Source: GWE2-42-39 sp942493345 (GTDB taxonomy: Bacteria; Bacteroidota; Bacteroidia; Bacteroidales; Prolixibacteraceae). From it: a DNA stretch of 64,000 bases. Each line of letters begins with the position of its first letter. Positions within the stretch are counted from its first letter, which is position 1. Of the stretch, positions 33,626 through 42,838 are shown piece by piece. Where the stretch lies: positions 2,604,001 to 2,668,000 of the forward strand of contig OW818695.1 of NCBI GenBank assembly GCA_942493345.1, given 5' to 3'. Under the pieces are notes generated by a model, which was given only the letters and a program-made list of their open reading frames with translations, ran no database searches and was not told the DNA's origin. The translations under genes were made by a program, and so were the position numbers.

Positions 33626-35089
33626 ATGCAGAAGATGGAAGATCAGGATAAAATATTAAACGACGTTACATCGCAGGACTACAAATACGGTTTTGTTACC
33701 GATATCGAAACCGACATCATAGCCAAAGGCCTGAATGAGGATACGGTACGCATTATTTCAGCAAAAAAAGGAGAGCCGGAATTTATGCTTGAATTCAGGT
33801 TGAAGGCGTTTCGCGAATGGCAAAAAATGACGATGCCCAACTGGGCTTATCTGAAAATACCACCGATCGACTACCAGGAAATCATTTATTACGCAGCGCC
33901 CAAAAGCACCCCGAAATACCAGAGCATCGACGAAGTTGATCCCGAATTGCTGGATACTTTTAGCAAGCTGGGCATTCCGCTCGAAGAACAAAAAATGCTT
34001 GCCGGTGTGGCTGGTGTTGCCGTCGATGCGGTGATCGACAGTGTGTCGGTGAAAACAACGTTCAAGGAAACGCTGGCTGAAAAAGGAATTATTTTTTGCT
34101 CGTTCAGCGATGCATTGAAAGAACATCCCGATCTGGTGAAAAAATATCTCGGGATGGCTGTCCCGACGACCGATAACTTTTTTGCAGCGCTGAATTCAGC
34201 CGTTTTTTCCGATGGTTCGTTTTGCTATATCCCGAAAGGCGTTCGCTGCCCGATGGAGCTTTCTACTTATTTCAGAATAAATGCTGCCGGTACCGGTCAG
34301 TTCGAACGTACCTTGATCGTGGCCGACGACGACAGCTACGTGAGCTACCTCGAAGGCTGCACGGCGCCCATGCGCGACGAAAACCAGTTGCATGCCGCAG
34401 TGGTCGAAATTATTGCGATGGATCGCGCGGAAGTGAAATATTCAACGGTGCAGAACTGGTATCCGGGCGATAAACAAGGCAAAGGAGGAATTTACAATTT
34501 TGTGACCAAGCGCGGCGTTTGCCGGGGCGTGTCGTCGAAAATAAGCTGGACCCAGGTGGAAACCGGTTCGGCCATCACTTGGAAATATCCAAGTTGTATT
34601 TTGATGGGTGACAACTCGGTTGGCGAATTTAATTCGGTGGCGGTGACCAACAACTATCAGCAGGCCGACACCGGGACAAAAATGATACACATTGGAAAAA
34701 ACACGAAAAGCACCATCGTTTCGAAAGGTATTTCGGCCGGACACAGCAATAACTCGTACCGCGGACTGGTGAAAGTATTGCCCAATGCGGTGAACGCACG
34801 TAATTTTTCGCAGTGCGACTCGCTTTTGCTGGGTTCTCAATGCGGTGCACACACGTTTCCCTATATCGAAGTGAGCAACAAAAGTTCGGTGGTCGAACAT
34901 GAAGCAACCACTTCGAAAATCGGGGAAGACCAGATTTTTTACTGCAACCAGCGCGGTATTTCTACGGAAGACGCCATTGGCATGATTGTAAACGGATATG
35001 CCAGGGAAGTGCTGAACAAACTCCCGATGGAATTTGCGGTTGAAGCACAAAAGTTATTGCAGATCAGCTTGGAAGGAAGCGTGGGGTAG
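33626..35089 (+). CDS. sufB: Fe-S cluster assembly protein SufB
   Basis: 487 residues (or 484 from the ATG at 33635). SufB is the scaffold subunit of the SufBC2D complex that assembles Fe-S clusters in the cytoplasm. It carries the family's beta-helix core, for example YIPKGVRCPMELSTYFRIN, VSYLEGCTAPMRDENQLHAAV, RGVCRGVSSKISWTQVETGSAITWKYPS and the C-terminal QCDSLLLGSQCGAHTFPY with the conserved cysteine, followed by HEATTSKIGEDQIFYCNQRG. Length and conservation are ordinary. It is the first gene of sufB-sufC-sufD, separated from sufC by a 156-bp repeat-like spacer. Confidence 0.97.
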   Translation: MQKMEDQDKILNDVTSQDYKYGFVTDIETDIIAKGLNEDTVRIISAKKGEPEFMLEFRLKAFREWQKMTMPNWAYLKIPPIDYQEIIYYAAPKSTPKYQSIDEVDPELLDTFSKLGIPLEEQKMLAGVAGVAVDAVIDSVSVKTTFKETLAEKGIIFCSFSDALKEHPDLVKKYLGMAVPTTDNFFAALNSAVFSDGSFCYIPKGVRCPMELSTYFRINAAGTGQFERTLIVADDDSYVSYLEGCTAPMRDENQLHAAVVEIIAMDRAEVKYSTVQNWYPGDKQGKGGIYNFVTKRGVCRGVSSKISWTQVETGSAITWKYPSCILMGDNSVGEFNSVAVTNNYQQADTGTKMIHIGKNTKSTIVSKGISAGHSNNSYRGLVKVLPNAVNARNFSQCDSLLLGSQCGAHTFPYIEVSNKSSVVEHEATTSKIGEDQIFYCNQRGISTEDAIGMIVNGYAREVLNKLPMEFAVEAQKLLQISLEGSVG

Positions 35090-35245
35090 AAAGCCCCTCC
35101 CAGCCTCCCCCAAGGGGAGGCTTCAAATACAATAGAAAAATGAATTTAATATCCAAAATAGAAACAATAATTTCCCGGGAGAAGGATATCCTCATTCGGG
35201 AGTTTTAAAATTCTCCCCCCAAGGGGGAGCTAGAGGGGGCTATTT
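35090..35245. repeat. Repeat-like spacer inside the suf operon
   Basis: The gap between sufB and sufC starts with a hairpin (AGCCCCTCCCAGCCTCCCCC, then AAGGGGAGGCT) and ends with another CTCCCCCCAAGGGGGAGC block followed by AGAGGGGGC. The pattern of a 5' pyrimidine block, AT-rich centre and 3' GC hairpin is like a diverged version of the 11.8-20.7 kb island repeat. Confidence 0.6.
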
Positions 35246-35995
35246 ATGTTATCAATAAAAAACTTACACGCCTCGGTTGAAGGCAACGAAATATTGAAAG
35301 GAATCAATCTGGTTGTGAAGCCGGGCGAAGTTCATGCAATTATGGGGCCGAATGGTTCCGGGAAAAGTACGCTGGCCAATGTTTTGGCCGGAAAAGAAGA
35401 CTACGAAATTACCAGTGGTGAAGTGACTTACGAAGGTCAGAATTTGCTGGAAATGGCGCCGGAAAACCGCGCTCGTGCCGGGCTTTTCCTGAGTTTTCAG
35501 TACCCGGTGGAAATACCCGGCGTCCCGATGGTGAATTTTCTGAAGGCGGCCGTCAACGAGCACCGCAAGTTCAAAGGGCTGGAACCATTGACTGCCGGTG
35601 AATTCCTGAAGTTGATGCGCGAGAAAAAAGAACTGGTGCAAATCGATACCCAACTGACCAACCGTTCGGTAAACGAAGGTTTTTCAGGAGGCGAAAAAAA
35701 GAAAAACGAAATTTTCCAGATGGCCATGCTCGAACCGAAACTGGCTATTCTCGACGAAACCGATTCGGGGCTGGATATTGACGCGCTGCGCATCGTGGCT
35801 AATGGCGTGAATGCACTGAAATCGAAAGACAATGCGATCATCGTAGTGACCCACTATCAGCGCCTGCTCGATTATATTGTTCCCGATTTTGTTCATGTTC
35901 TGTACAAAGGCAAAATCGTAAAAACGGCCGGAAAAGAGCTGGCTTTCGAACTGGAGGAAAAAGGTTACGACTGGATTAAAAACGGGAATATTTGA
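35246..35995 (+). CDS. sufC: Fe-S cluster assembly ATPase SufC
   Basis: 249 residues. An ABC-type ATPase that drives conformational change in SufBC2D. Walker A GPNGSGKST is at 34-42. The Q-loop region is SFQYPVEIPGVPMVNFLK, the signature FSGGEKKKNEIFQMAMLEPK with the SufC-specific triple lysine, Walker B LAILDETDSGLD, and the switch His in VVTHYQRLLDYI. The length matches the family. Its stop codon lies 3 bp before the sufD ATG, so sufC and sufD are tightly coupled. Confidence 0.97.
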   Translation: MLSIKNLHASVEGNEILKGINLVVKPGEVHAIMGPNGSGKSTLANVLAGKEDYEITSGEVTYEGQNLLEMAPENRARAGLFLSFQYPVEIPGVPMVNFLKAAVNEHRKFKGLEPLTAGEFLKLMREKKELVQIDTQLTNRSVNEGFSGGEKKKNEIFQMAMLEPKLAILDETDSGLDIDALRIVANGVNALKSKDNAIIVVTHYQRLLDYIVPDFVHVLYKGKIVKTAGKELAFELEEKGYDWIKNGNI

Positions 35996-35997
35996 TT

Positions 35998-37371
35998 ATG
36001 AGTGTTGTTCAGGATCATATAGCAATCAGCGAAAATTACAGGTCTTTGTTTGATGAAAACAAGGAATTGCTGAACGACGGCTCGTCGCCCTTGCTGAACC
36101 GGATGCGCGATATGGCCATCACCCGGTTTGTAAAAGCAGGTGTGCCCGACTTCAAAAATGAAGAGTACAAATACACCAATCTGAAACCGGCTTTCTCGAA
36201 AACCTACAAACATTATTTCAGCTACCAGGAACAGGAAGTCGATTTGCACGATGTGTTTAAATGCGACGTGCCCGATTTGGACACCCACCTGGTATTGCTG
36301 ATAAACGGCTGGTACTACATTCAGAACCAGAAAACAGGCCAGTTGCCTGCCGGGGTAGTGGTGGGCAGTTTGCAGCAAATAGCCAACGAAAAGCCTGAAT
36401 TGTTGCAGAATTATCTGAACCGTCAGGCTGCGCTTTCCGAAGATGCAACCGTTGCACTGAACACCGCATTTGCGAAAGATGGTCTGTTTATTTATATCCC
36501 GAAAAATGTGGTGGTCGAAAAACCCATCCAGGTGGTGAACCTGATGCGGGGAAATGAAAATGTTTTTGTCACCCAGCGCAATTTAATTATTGCTGAAGAA
36601 AATTCGCAGGTGAAACTGGTGATGTGCGACCACACACTCAGTTCCAGCGAGTTTTTGTGCAATACCGTTTCCGAAATTTTTGTTGGCCCCAATGCGGTGC
36701 TCGACTACTACACGGTGCAAAACCAGCACAACAACACAAAAACCATCAATTCGACTTTTTTCAGGCAGGAAGCCAATTCAAATTTACTGACACATACCGC
36801 CACATTGCACGGCGGATTGGTACGCAACAACCTGAAAGTGACCTTTAATGGAGAACATGCCGAGGCCAGTATACTGGGAATGTCGTTTACCGACAAAAAT
36901 CAACATGTCGACAATTTTACGGTTATTGAACATGCCAAACCCAACTGTACAAGCAACCAGTTGTATAAAAATGTGCTCAACGAGAACTCGACCGGCGCTT
37001 TTTCCGGGCGCATCCATGTGGCGCGCGACGCCCAAAAAACCAATGCGTTCCAGCGCAACAACAACGTGCTTCTGACCGATTCGGCTCGCATGCAAACCAA
37101 GCCGCAACTGATTATCGATGCCGATGATGTGAAGTGCAGCCACGGGGCAACCGTTGGACAAATCGACCAGGAAGCATTGTTTTTCCTGCGTTCGCGCGGT
37201 ATTGGCGAAGCCGATGCCCGCCTGATGTTGATGAACGCTTTCGCGTACGAGGTGGTTCAAAATATCCGGGTAGAGCCGCTCCGCGACCGCATCAACGAGC
37301 TGGTTGATAAACGGCTGCGCGGCGACCTGTCCAAATGCCACTCGTGCAATTATCAATGCGATTGCCAGTAA
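35998..37371 (+). CDS. sufD: Fe-S cluster assembly protein SufD
   Basis: 457 residues from the ATG at 35998. SufD pairs with SufB in the SufBC2D scaffold and helps with iron entry. The N-terminal helical part has DFKNEEYKYTNLKP. The beta-helix core includes IYIPKNVVVEKPIQVV and the C-terminal family block HVARDAQKTNAFQRNNNVLLTD, DADDVKCSHGATVGQIDQEALFFLRSRGI. The end (LRGDLSKCHSCNYQCDCQ) carries four cysteines in a C-x2-C-x3-C-x1-C pattern, more than most SufD proteins. A terminator follows at 37393. SufS is not next to it but lies near position 3,000. Confidence 0.96.
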   Translation: MSVVQDHIAISENYRSLFDENKELLNDGSSPLLNRMRDMAITRFVKAGVPDFKNEEYKYTNLKPAFSKTYKHYFSYQEQEVDLHDVFKCDVPDLDTHLVLLINGWYYIQNQKTGQLPAGVVVGSLQQIANEKPELLQNYLNRQAALSEDATVALNTAFAKDGLFIYIPKNVVVEKPIQVVNLMRGNENVFVTQRNLIIAEENSQVKLVMCDHTLSSSEFLCNTVSEIFVGPNAVLDYYTVQNQHNNTKTINSTFFRQEANSNLLTHTATLHGGLVRNNLKVTFNGEHAEASILGMSFTDKNQHVDNFTVIEHAKPNCTSNQLYKNVLNENSTGAFSGRIHVARDAQKTNAFQRNNNVLLTDSARMQTKPQLIIDADDVKCSHGATVGQIDQEALFFLRSRGIGEADARLMLMNAFAYEVVQNIRVEPLRDRINELVDKRLRGDLSKCHSCNYQCDCQ

Positions 37372-37392
37372 AAATTACTTCATACATCCTGA

Positions 37393-37422
37393 AAGGCTTC
37401 ACAACAAGTGAGGCTTTTTTTG
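37393..37422 (+). terminator. Rho-independent terminator after sufD
   Basis: AAGGCTTCAC (37393-37402) pairs with GTGAGGCTTT (37408-37417), including two G-T pairs, around an AACAA loop and runs into a T tract. Confidence 0.75.
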
Positions 37423-37466
37423 TGTATGAACTTTGATTAGATTTACGGTTCAATACGCCAAACAAG

Positions 37467-37790
37467 ATGGAAAAGCACTTTTCAAATTTTCTGGAATTCA
37501 TTCCTGAAAAAGTAAAAGAAGAAATATTTGAAGATATTGTCCTTGCTGAAAATATAAAAATCGAACGGATTATTTCATGCGGGCAATCGTCTCCTGAATT
37601 TGGCTGGTACGACCAGAAAAAGAGCGAATGGGTGATGGTTCTGGAAGGAAAAGCAATCCTCGAATTCGAAGGCGGGAAAGAAGTTGTGTTGGGAAAGAAT
37701 GACTTCATAACCATTTTACCGCACCAAAAGCACAAGGTAAAATGGACCGATCTGGAACAGAAAACAATCTGGTTGGCGGTTCATTATTAA
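37467..37790 (+). CDS. Small cupin-domain protein
   Basis: 107 residues, a single double-stranded beta-helix domain. The cupin motif 1 equivalent is GWYDQKKSEWVMVLEGKAILEF (about 48-69) and motif 2 is GKNDFITILPHQKHKV (about 77-92). Most metal-ligand histidines of motif 1 are missing (the G-x5-H-x-H pattern is absent), although the later PHQKHKV keeps two. It may therefore bind a different ligand or lack the metal. Cytoplasmic, no signal peptide. Partner unknown. It sits after the suf terminator as a stand-alone gene. Confidence 0.85.
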   Translation: MEKHFSNFLEFIPEKVKEEIFEDIVLAENIKIERIISCGQSSPEFGWYDQKKSEWVMVLEGKAILEFEGGKEVVLGKNDFITILPHQKHKVKWTDLEQKTIWLAVHY

Positions 37791-38053
37791 AACTGATTCC
37801 ATCTGAAAATTCCTGATTTTCAAACAACCATTTCAGCAAAAGAAGCCTTATCCTCAGACTTGGATTTCATTGTATTTTCTTTCAACTTTCTAACCCCTTT
37901 TGTTTCTGATTTACAATTTAGAAGAAAAACGTTGTTTTATATTTTAAATTAATTTTATTTTTACCTTTTTTCTTGCAATAATCACTTGTTGTGCCTTTTT
38001 TTGCATAAAATGAAATTCAATAAAACGATAATTTAGACCAAAATCTCACACTT
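37791..38053. other. Intergenic region upstream of the porin gene
   Basis: About 260 AT-rich bases. A TATTTTTA stretch near 37955-37970 comes close to the -7 consensus; otherwise no gene, repeat or terminator is seen. Confidence 0.4.
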
Positions 38054-39322
38054 ATGAAGAAAAACCTATTGACATTGGTTGCAATGCTGACCATTATTTC
38101 TGTTTGGGCTCAATCAGACGACAATGTCTCTCTCGATTTTTACGGATTTGTCCGTGTTGATGCTTACACCGATAGTTACAAAGGCGTTGATGCCGGACAC
38201 GACGTGTTTTACTTATTGCCATTATATGCAAAACCGGGCGGTGTGGAAGATTTCAACGAACAACGTAGTTCGAACATTACGGCTATAGCCTCACGTTTGG
38301 GCGTAAAAATCAAATTTCCCGATGTTGCCGGGGCAAAAGCTACCGGGTTGCTCGAATTCGACTTTGCAGGCAACTTAAAAGCCGACCCGACGCTTTTCCG
38401 CATCCGTCAGGCATACTCGTTGTTATCCTGGGAAAAATCATCACTTCTTCTCGGGCAAACCTGGCATCCGTTCTTCGGAAATTCAAATATGCCCATTGTA
38501 GCAGGTTTAAATACAGGCGCCCCGTTTAGCTGTTTCAACCGTTCGCCGATGATCCGGTACAACATGAAAATGGGTGGATTGACCGTGTCTGCATCAATGG
38601 TTTCCGAAATGCAATATGCTTCGCCAATGATCGACCAGGCCGATTATTCATATTTGCTTACTCCGAACCACGCAATGCGTAACGGAGTAATCCCGGAACT
38701 GGTGTTAAGCGCCGAATGGATAAAAAATGCAGTTACTTTAGGCGCCGGGGTCGAATCAAAACGAATCAAACCGCGCATGATGATTAGCGGAACCAGTGGT
38801 AACGCGAAAGCTGATGAATTTTTAAACAGCACGGCTTTTATGGCTTATGCCCGGTATAAAAAAGAAAAATTTTCAATCCTTGCTAAAAGTTTTATTGGTG
38901 AAAATATGTCGCATCTGGTGATGCCCGGTGGCTACGGAATTGCCACACACAATGCGGCAACCGGAGCGGAAACATACACCAGCTATACGACCTGGATGAA
39001 CTCGCTCAGCATTGTTTGTGGTACAAAATGGCAGCTTGGCCTTTTTGCCGGGTATGGCAGTAATTTGGGAACCAAAGACGCACTTTGGAACCCGGGCGAC
39101 GGAAAAGCAAAAACTTACGGATCGTTCCTGAACATGCAAACCATGTACCGGGTTGCACCGCATATTTCGCTCAACCTGAATAAATTTAAAGTAGTTGCCG
39201 AATACGAAAGAACTTCGGCCGATTACGGAATCGGCAACATCAACTTTGCCGATGGCTTGTACAGTTCAACACATCGTGCAACCAATAACCGTATAATTCT
39301 AGTGATGACCCACTATTTTTAA
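38054..39322 (+). CDS. Outer-membrane porin-like protein
   Basis: 422 residues. The signal peptide (MKKNLLTLVAMLTIISVWAQ) is followed by a beta-barrel with alternating residues and the phenotypic opening VSLDFYGFVRVDAYTDSYKG. The C-terminus ends in ...IILVMTHYF, with the terminal aromatic residue expected of outer-membrane barrels. It resembles DcaP-like or carbohydrate/carboxylate porins, without a clear family call. It lies directly upstream of the symporter cluster on the same strand, so it is a reasonable candidate for bringing the same small solute across the outer membrane. Gap to the next gene: 120 bp. Confidence 0.85.
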   Translation: MKKNLLTLVAMLTIISVWAQSDDNVSLDFYGFVRVDAYTDSYKGVDAGHDVFYLLPLYAKPGGVEDFNEQRSSNITAIASRLGVKIKFPDVAGAKATGLLEFDFAGNLKADPTLFRIRQAYSLLSWEKSSLLLGQTWHPFFGNSNMPIVAGLNTGAPFSCFNRSPMIRYNMKMGGLTVSASMVSEMQYASPMIDQADYSYLLTPNHAMRNGVIPELVLSAEWIKNAVTLGAGVESKRIKPRMMISGTSGNAKADEFLNSTAFMAYARYKKEKFSILAKSFIGENMSHLVMPGGYGIATHNAATGAETYTSYTTWMNSLSIVCGTKWQLGLFAGYGSNLGTKDALWNPGDGKAKTYGSFLNMQTMYRVAPHISLNLNKFKVVAEYERTSADYGIGNINFADGLYSSTHRATNNRIILVMTHYF

Positions 39323-39442
39323 TTCTCGTTTTATGGTTTTCTGAAAAAAGACATTAAAAATCTTCAACGTTGAATGTTTTTTGTAAAAGGAACATGAAAT
39401 GATCAAAATTGATAGTCTAACTTAACTAATACATTTAAAACT

Positions 39443-39622
39443 ATGCTGGGAATAAACGATCCATGGATACTGATGGCATATTTGCTGTGTATCCTCAGTA
39501 CACTGGCCTGTGTAGGTTATGGCATCTGCAATTGGAATAAGGGTGCCGAAAACGAACCGGATGAGATTAGCGAAGGAGCTAGGTGGGATGAAAACGAATC
39601 AAAAGTTGAAGAAATATTATAG
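39443..39622 (+). CDS. Symporter small accessory protein (first copy)
   Basis: 59 residues: MLGINDPWILMAYLLCILST, a single membrane helix (about 9-28), then a cytoplasmic acidic tail (NKGAENEPDEISEGARWDEN). This matches small membrane proteins encoded just before Na+/solute symporters in Bacteroidota and other phyla, believed to associate with them. The stop TAG overlaps a strong Shine-Dalgarno AGGAGG, and the symporter ATG follows 11 bp later. A second, nearly identical copy is at 43325. Confidence 0.85.
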   Translation: MLGINDPWILMAYLLCILSTLACVGYGICNWNKGAENEPDEISEGARWDENESKVEEIL

Positions 39623-39636
39623 GAGGACATATCATG
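39620..39636 (+). promoter_or_regulatory. Strong Shine-Dalgarno site for the first symporter
   Basis: The sequence TAGGAGGACATATCATG puts AGGAGG 8 bp before the ATG. Most genes in this window have no such site, and the same arrangement recurs at the second symporter. Confidence 0.75.
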
Positions 39637-41247
39637 TTAGGAAGTATAATTGCACTTATTGTATACATTTTCATTATCACTTTTTTGGGGTATTTAGGGT
39701 ACAGGCACACAAAAACATCGGCTGATTATTTAGTCGGAGGCCGCCAAATACATCCGATGGTTATGGCCCTTTCGTATGGCGCTACTTTCATCAGTACATC
39801 AGCAATTGTTGGATTTGGTGGTGCTGCCGGAACACTGGGGCTGGGTTTGCTTTGGCTTACATTTCTCAATATTTTTGTAGGAATTTTCATCGCCTTTGTC
39901 ATTTTTGGAAAACGCACCCGCAAAATGGGGCACAACCTCGATGCCCATACTTTTCCTGAATTGTTGGGTAATCGCTTCAACTCCAGATTTATGCAGGGAT
40001 TTGTCGGAATGATTATTTTTCTCTTTATGCCAATATATGCTGCTGCTGTATTAAAAGGAGGATCGGATTTTATCCAGACCCACTTTGGTATTTCATACGA
40101 AGTATCGCTTCTTTTTTTCGCCGCAGTGGTTGCAATTTATGTGTGGATGGGCGGTATAAAAGGGGTTATGTATACCGATGCATTCCAGGGAGTCATCATG
40201 TTTGCAGGAATGGTTTTCCTTCTTGTTTTTACCTATTCGAAACTTGGCGGTGTAAGCGAAGCGCACAGTCAGTTGAGCGCTTTGTTTGAAAAACCTGAAG
40301 TTCAGCTTCAAACTGAAAAATTAATCAAAGGAGGTTTTAACGGATGGACTTCCATGCCAGCCTGGGGGTCCCCCATCTGGTGGTCGTTGGTTACCACCAT
40401 CGTAATGGGCGTGGGGATCGGCGTGTTGGCGCAACCTCAATTGGTGGTCCGCTTCATGACCGTGAAAAGCAACCGTGAACTAAACCGTGCCGTGCTTTCG
40501 GGAGGTATTTTTATTTTGATGATGACCGGTGTTGCATTTATCGTTGGCGCTTTGTCGAATGTCCTGTTCTTTAATGAATCAGGAAAAATTGCGATTGTAG
40601 CCGCCGGGGGCAACGACAAAATCATTCCTGCACTGATCAAACAATTTGTTCCAAGCTGGTATGGCATTGTCTTTTTTCTGGCCCTTATTGCAGCAGCCAT
40701 GAGTACCTTGAGTTCCCAGTTCCATGCCATGGGTACGGCCATCGGGCGCGATGTTTATGAGAAAGCGCTGAACCAAAAAGGAAATACTATTTTCATTACC
40801 AAAGCCGGGATTTTAGTAACTATTTTAATCAGTGTTTTGCTGGCATTTATGGCCAATAAACTTGATGCAAGCATGCAAATTATTGCTACCGGCACGGCTT
40901 TGTTTTTTGGCTTGTGTGCTGCGGCTTTTTTGCCTGCCTATGTTGCTGCGTTATACATCCGGAATATTTCGGCAAAAGCCGTTTTGGCCGGAGTTATTAC
41001 GGGTTTTGTAGTGGGTATTTTCTGGATCTTTTTTGTTCACGAAAAAGAAGCATCAAGCCTTCAGCTTTGCCAGTTGTTGTTTGGTAAACCATCCATCGTA
41101 AAAGATACTGTTCTTACGAAACTTGCGATGGTCGACCCAATTATAATTGCATTGCCTTCTTCTATATTAGCAACCGTAATCGGTGCATTCGTATCAAAAA
41201 ATAAAGTTTCGAAAGAACATATCGATTTGTGTTTTAAAGGAATTTAA
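39634..41247 (+). CDS. Sodium:solute symporter family protein (first copy)
   Basis: 537 residues with about 13 membrane helices, SSS family (LeuT fold). The Na+-site signature helices are present: DYLVGGRQIHPMVMALSYGATFISTSAIVGFGG near the start and MGGIKGVMYTDAFQGVIM in the middle, with SSQFHAMGTAIGRDVYEKAL late in the chain. It carries out Na+-coupled uptake of a small solute; SSS substrates in such a context are often monocarboxylates or aromatic acids, which agrees with the PaaK gene next door but is inferred. The protein is very similar to the second copy at 43516. A strong terminator follows at 41276. Confidence 0.92.
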   Translation: MLGSIIALIVYIFIITFLGYLGYRHTKTSADYLVGGRQIHPMVMALSYGATFISTSAIVGFGGAAGTLGLGLLWLTFLNIFVGIFIAFVIFGKRTRKMGHNLDAHTFPELLGNRFNSRFMQGFVGMIIFLFMPIYAAAVLKGGSDFIQTHFGISYEVSLLFFAAVVAIYVWMGGIKGVMYTDAFQGVIMFAGMVFLLVFTYSKLGGVSEAHSQLSALFEKPEVQLQTEKLIKGGFNGWTSMPAWGSPIWWSLVTTIVMGVGIGVLAQPQLVVRFMTVKSNRELNRAVLSGGIFILMMTGVAFIVGALSNVLFFNESGKIAIVAAGGNDKIIPALIKQFVPSWYGIVFFLALIAAAMSTLSSQFHAMGTAIGRDVYEKALNQKGNTIFITKAGILVTILISVLLAFMANKLDASMQIIATGTALFFGLCAAAFLPAYVAALYIRNISAKAVLAGVITGFVVGIFWIFFVHEKEASSLQLCQLLFGKPSIVKDTVLTKLAMVDPIIIALPSSILATVIGAFVSKNKVSKEHIDLCFKGI

Positions 41248-41275
41248 CCGGTTTCGGTTATTTAAAAAATAAAGC

Positions 41276-41323
41276 AAACTAGCTATTTCCGGAAAATGTT
41301 TTCCGGGAATAGCTAGTTTTTTT
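41276..41323 (+). terminator. Strong terminator between the symporter and PaaK genes
   Basis: A long near-perfect hairpin: 41276-41296 (AAACTAGCTATTTCCGGAAA and one more A) pairs with TTTTCCGGGAATAGCTAGTT from 41299 onward, ending in seven T residues. Confidence 0.9.
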
Positions 41324-41488
41324 AGGCTGGATCACCAATTGAAGTCTTTTTTATTGTTTCTGAAATCAAAAATCATTCAGCAATCAAATGTATATGAACC
41401 CTAAGTGATGAAACAAACTTTTTAAATTTTTTGCCGGAAAACAGATTAATTTAAAAGAATAGCATAGATCATTATTTTAAATTAATGT

Positions 41489-41496
41489 TATTTTTG
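41489..41496 (+). promoter_or_regulatory. -7 promoter box of the PaaK-ACT-symporter unit
   Basis: TATTTTTG matches TAnnTTTG exactly, 26 bp before the paaK ATG and after a strong terminator. Confidence 0.5.
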
Positions 41497-41521
41497 CCTT
41501 TTTTGTTAAAATTCATTTCTT

Positions 41522-42826
41522 ATGATTTTCTGGGAAAAAGACATTGAGACCCTTCAACGTGCAGAGATTCAAAAACTTCAGATTGAAAAACTCAACCGGA
41601 CTCTTGCTATTGCACAAAACTCGCCGTACTACGGCGAATTGTTTAAACAAAAAGGGATAAAAGCGGGATCAATAAAAAATATTGAAGAAGTTGCCCGGCT
41701 TCCTTTCACCACGAAACAGGATTTGCGGGATCATTTTCCGTATGGTTTTTTGGCGGTCGACCGCAGGGAAGTGGTGCGTTTGCATAGTTCATCGGGGACA
41801 ACCGGTAATCCAACGGTAATTTTTCATACCGCCAACGACTTGAAAAACTGGGCCAACCTGATGGCCCGTTCGCTTTTTACTGCCGGCATCCGCGACACCG
41901 ATGTGTTTCAGAATATATGTGGGTACGGCCTTTTTACCGGCGGCCTTGGATTTCAGTATGGCATTGAGCGGCTTGGCTGCCTCAGCATCCCGGCTGGTGC
42001 GGGGAATAGCCTCCGGCAGATAAAACTGATGCAGGATTACGGGACTACTGCTGCCCACGCTATTCCGAGTTACCTGAACCGTTTATACGATGTGTTTAAA
42101 GAGCTTAATCTGGATCCGCGACGCGACACCCAACTGCACACGTTTGTGATTGGTGCCGAACCGCATACCGAAGAACAACGTCGCCGCATCGAAGAAATGT
42201 TTGGGGTGAAAGCGTATAATTCATTTGGACTTTCTGAAATGAATGGCCCTGGAGTAGCTTTTGAATGTACATTCCAGAATGGTTTGCATGTATGGGAAGA
42301 TGCTTACATTGTTGAAATTGTTGATCCTGAAACTTTGGAACCGGTACCGCATGGAGAACTGGGCGAGTTGGTAATGACCACGCTCGATCGCACGGCGATG
42401 CCACTGATCCGTTACCGCACCCGCGACCTGACCCGCTTTTTACCGGGCGATTGTCCCTGTGGAAGAACCCACTACCGGCTCGACCGCATTACCGGGCGCA
42501 CCGACGATATGTTTATCGTGAAAGGTTGTAATATTTTCCCGATGCAAATTGAAGGGGTGCTGATGAAATTTCCGGAAGTAGGTTCCGATTACTTGATTAC
42601 CATCGAGAATATTGACGATAACGACGAACTGATTATTGAAGTGGAAGTGAAACGCGAATGGTTTTCCGGCGATATGGCAAAACTCGATGCACTTACCCGA
42701 ACCTTGTCGAACCGGGTTCGCGACGAAGTGCTGGTAAAACCAATCATTAAACTGGTTGAACCGGGAACACTTCCCCAATCGGAGGGAAAAGCAGTGAGGG
42801 TAATCGACAAACGGAAAAAATATTAA
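41522..42826 (+). CDS. paaK: Phenylacetate-CoA ligase (AMP-forming)
   Basis: 434 residues, the normal PaaK length. It activates phenylacetate (or a related aryl acid) to the CoA thioester with ATP in the cytoplasm. Motifs: the ATP-loop LHSSSGTTGNPTVIFH (about 90-105), FGLSEMNGPGVAFEC (about 239-253), RYRTRDLTRFLPGDCPCGRTHYRLDRITGRTDDMFIVKGCNIFP (about 298-341), and the C-terminal lid with SEGKAVRVIDKRKKY including the catalytic lysine. The adjacent double-ACT protein and symporter pair are the classic companions of PaaK-like ligases in anaerobes that handle arylacetates or indoleacetate. The exact acid is not determined by sequence. Confidence 0.95.
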   Translation: MIFWEKDIETLQRAEIQKLQIEKLNRTLAIAQNSPYYGELFKQKGIKAGSIKNIEEVARLPFTTKQDLRDHFPYGFLAVDRREVVRLHSSSGTTGNPTVIFHTANDLKNWANLMARSLFTAGIRDTDVFQNICGYGLFTGGLGFQYGIERLGCLSIPAGAGNSLRQIKLMQDYGTTAAHAIPSYLNRLYDVFKELNLDPRRDTQLHTFVIGAEPHTEEQRRRIEEMFGVKAYNSFGLSEMNGPGVAFECTFQNGLHVWEDAYIVEIVDPETLEPVPHGELGELVMTTLDRTAMPLIRYRTRDLTRFLPGDCPCGRTHYRLDRITGRTDDMFIVKGCNIFPMQIEGVLMKFPEVGSDYLITIENIDDNDELIIEVEVKREWFSGDMAKLDALTRTLSNRVRDEVLVKPIIKLVEPGTLPQSEGKAVRVIDKRKKY

Positions 42827-42838
42827 AAACATACAATT

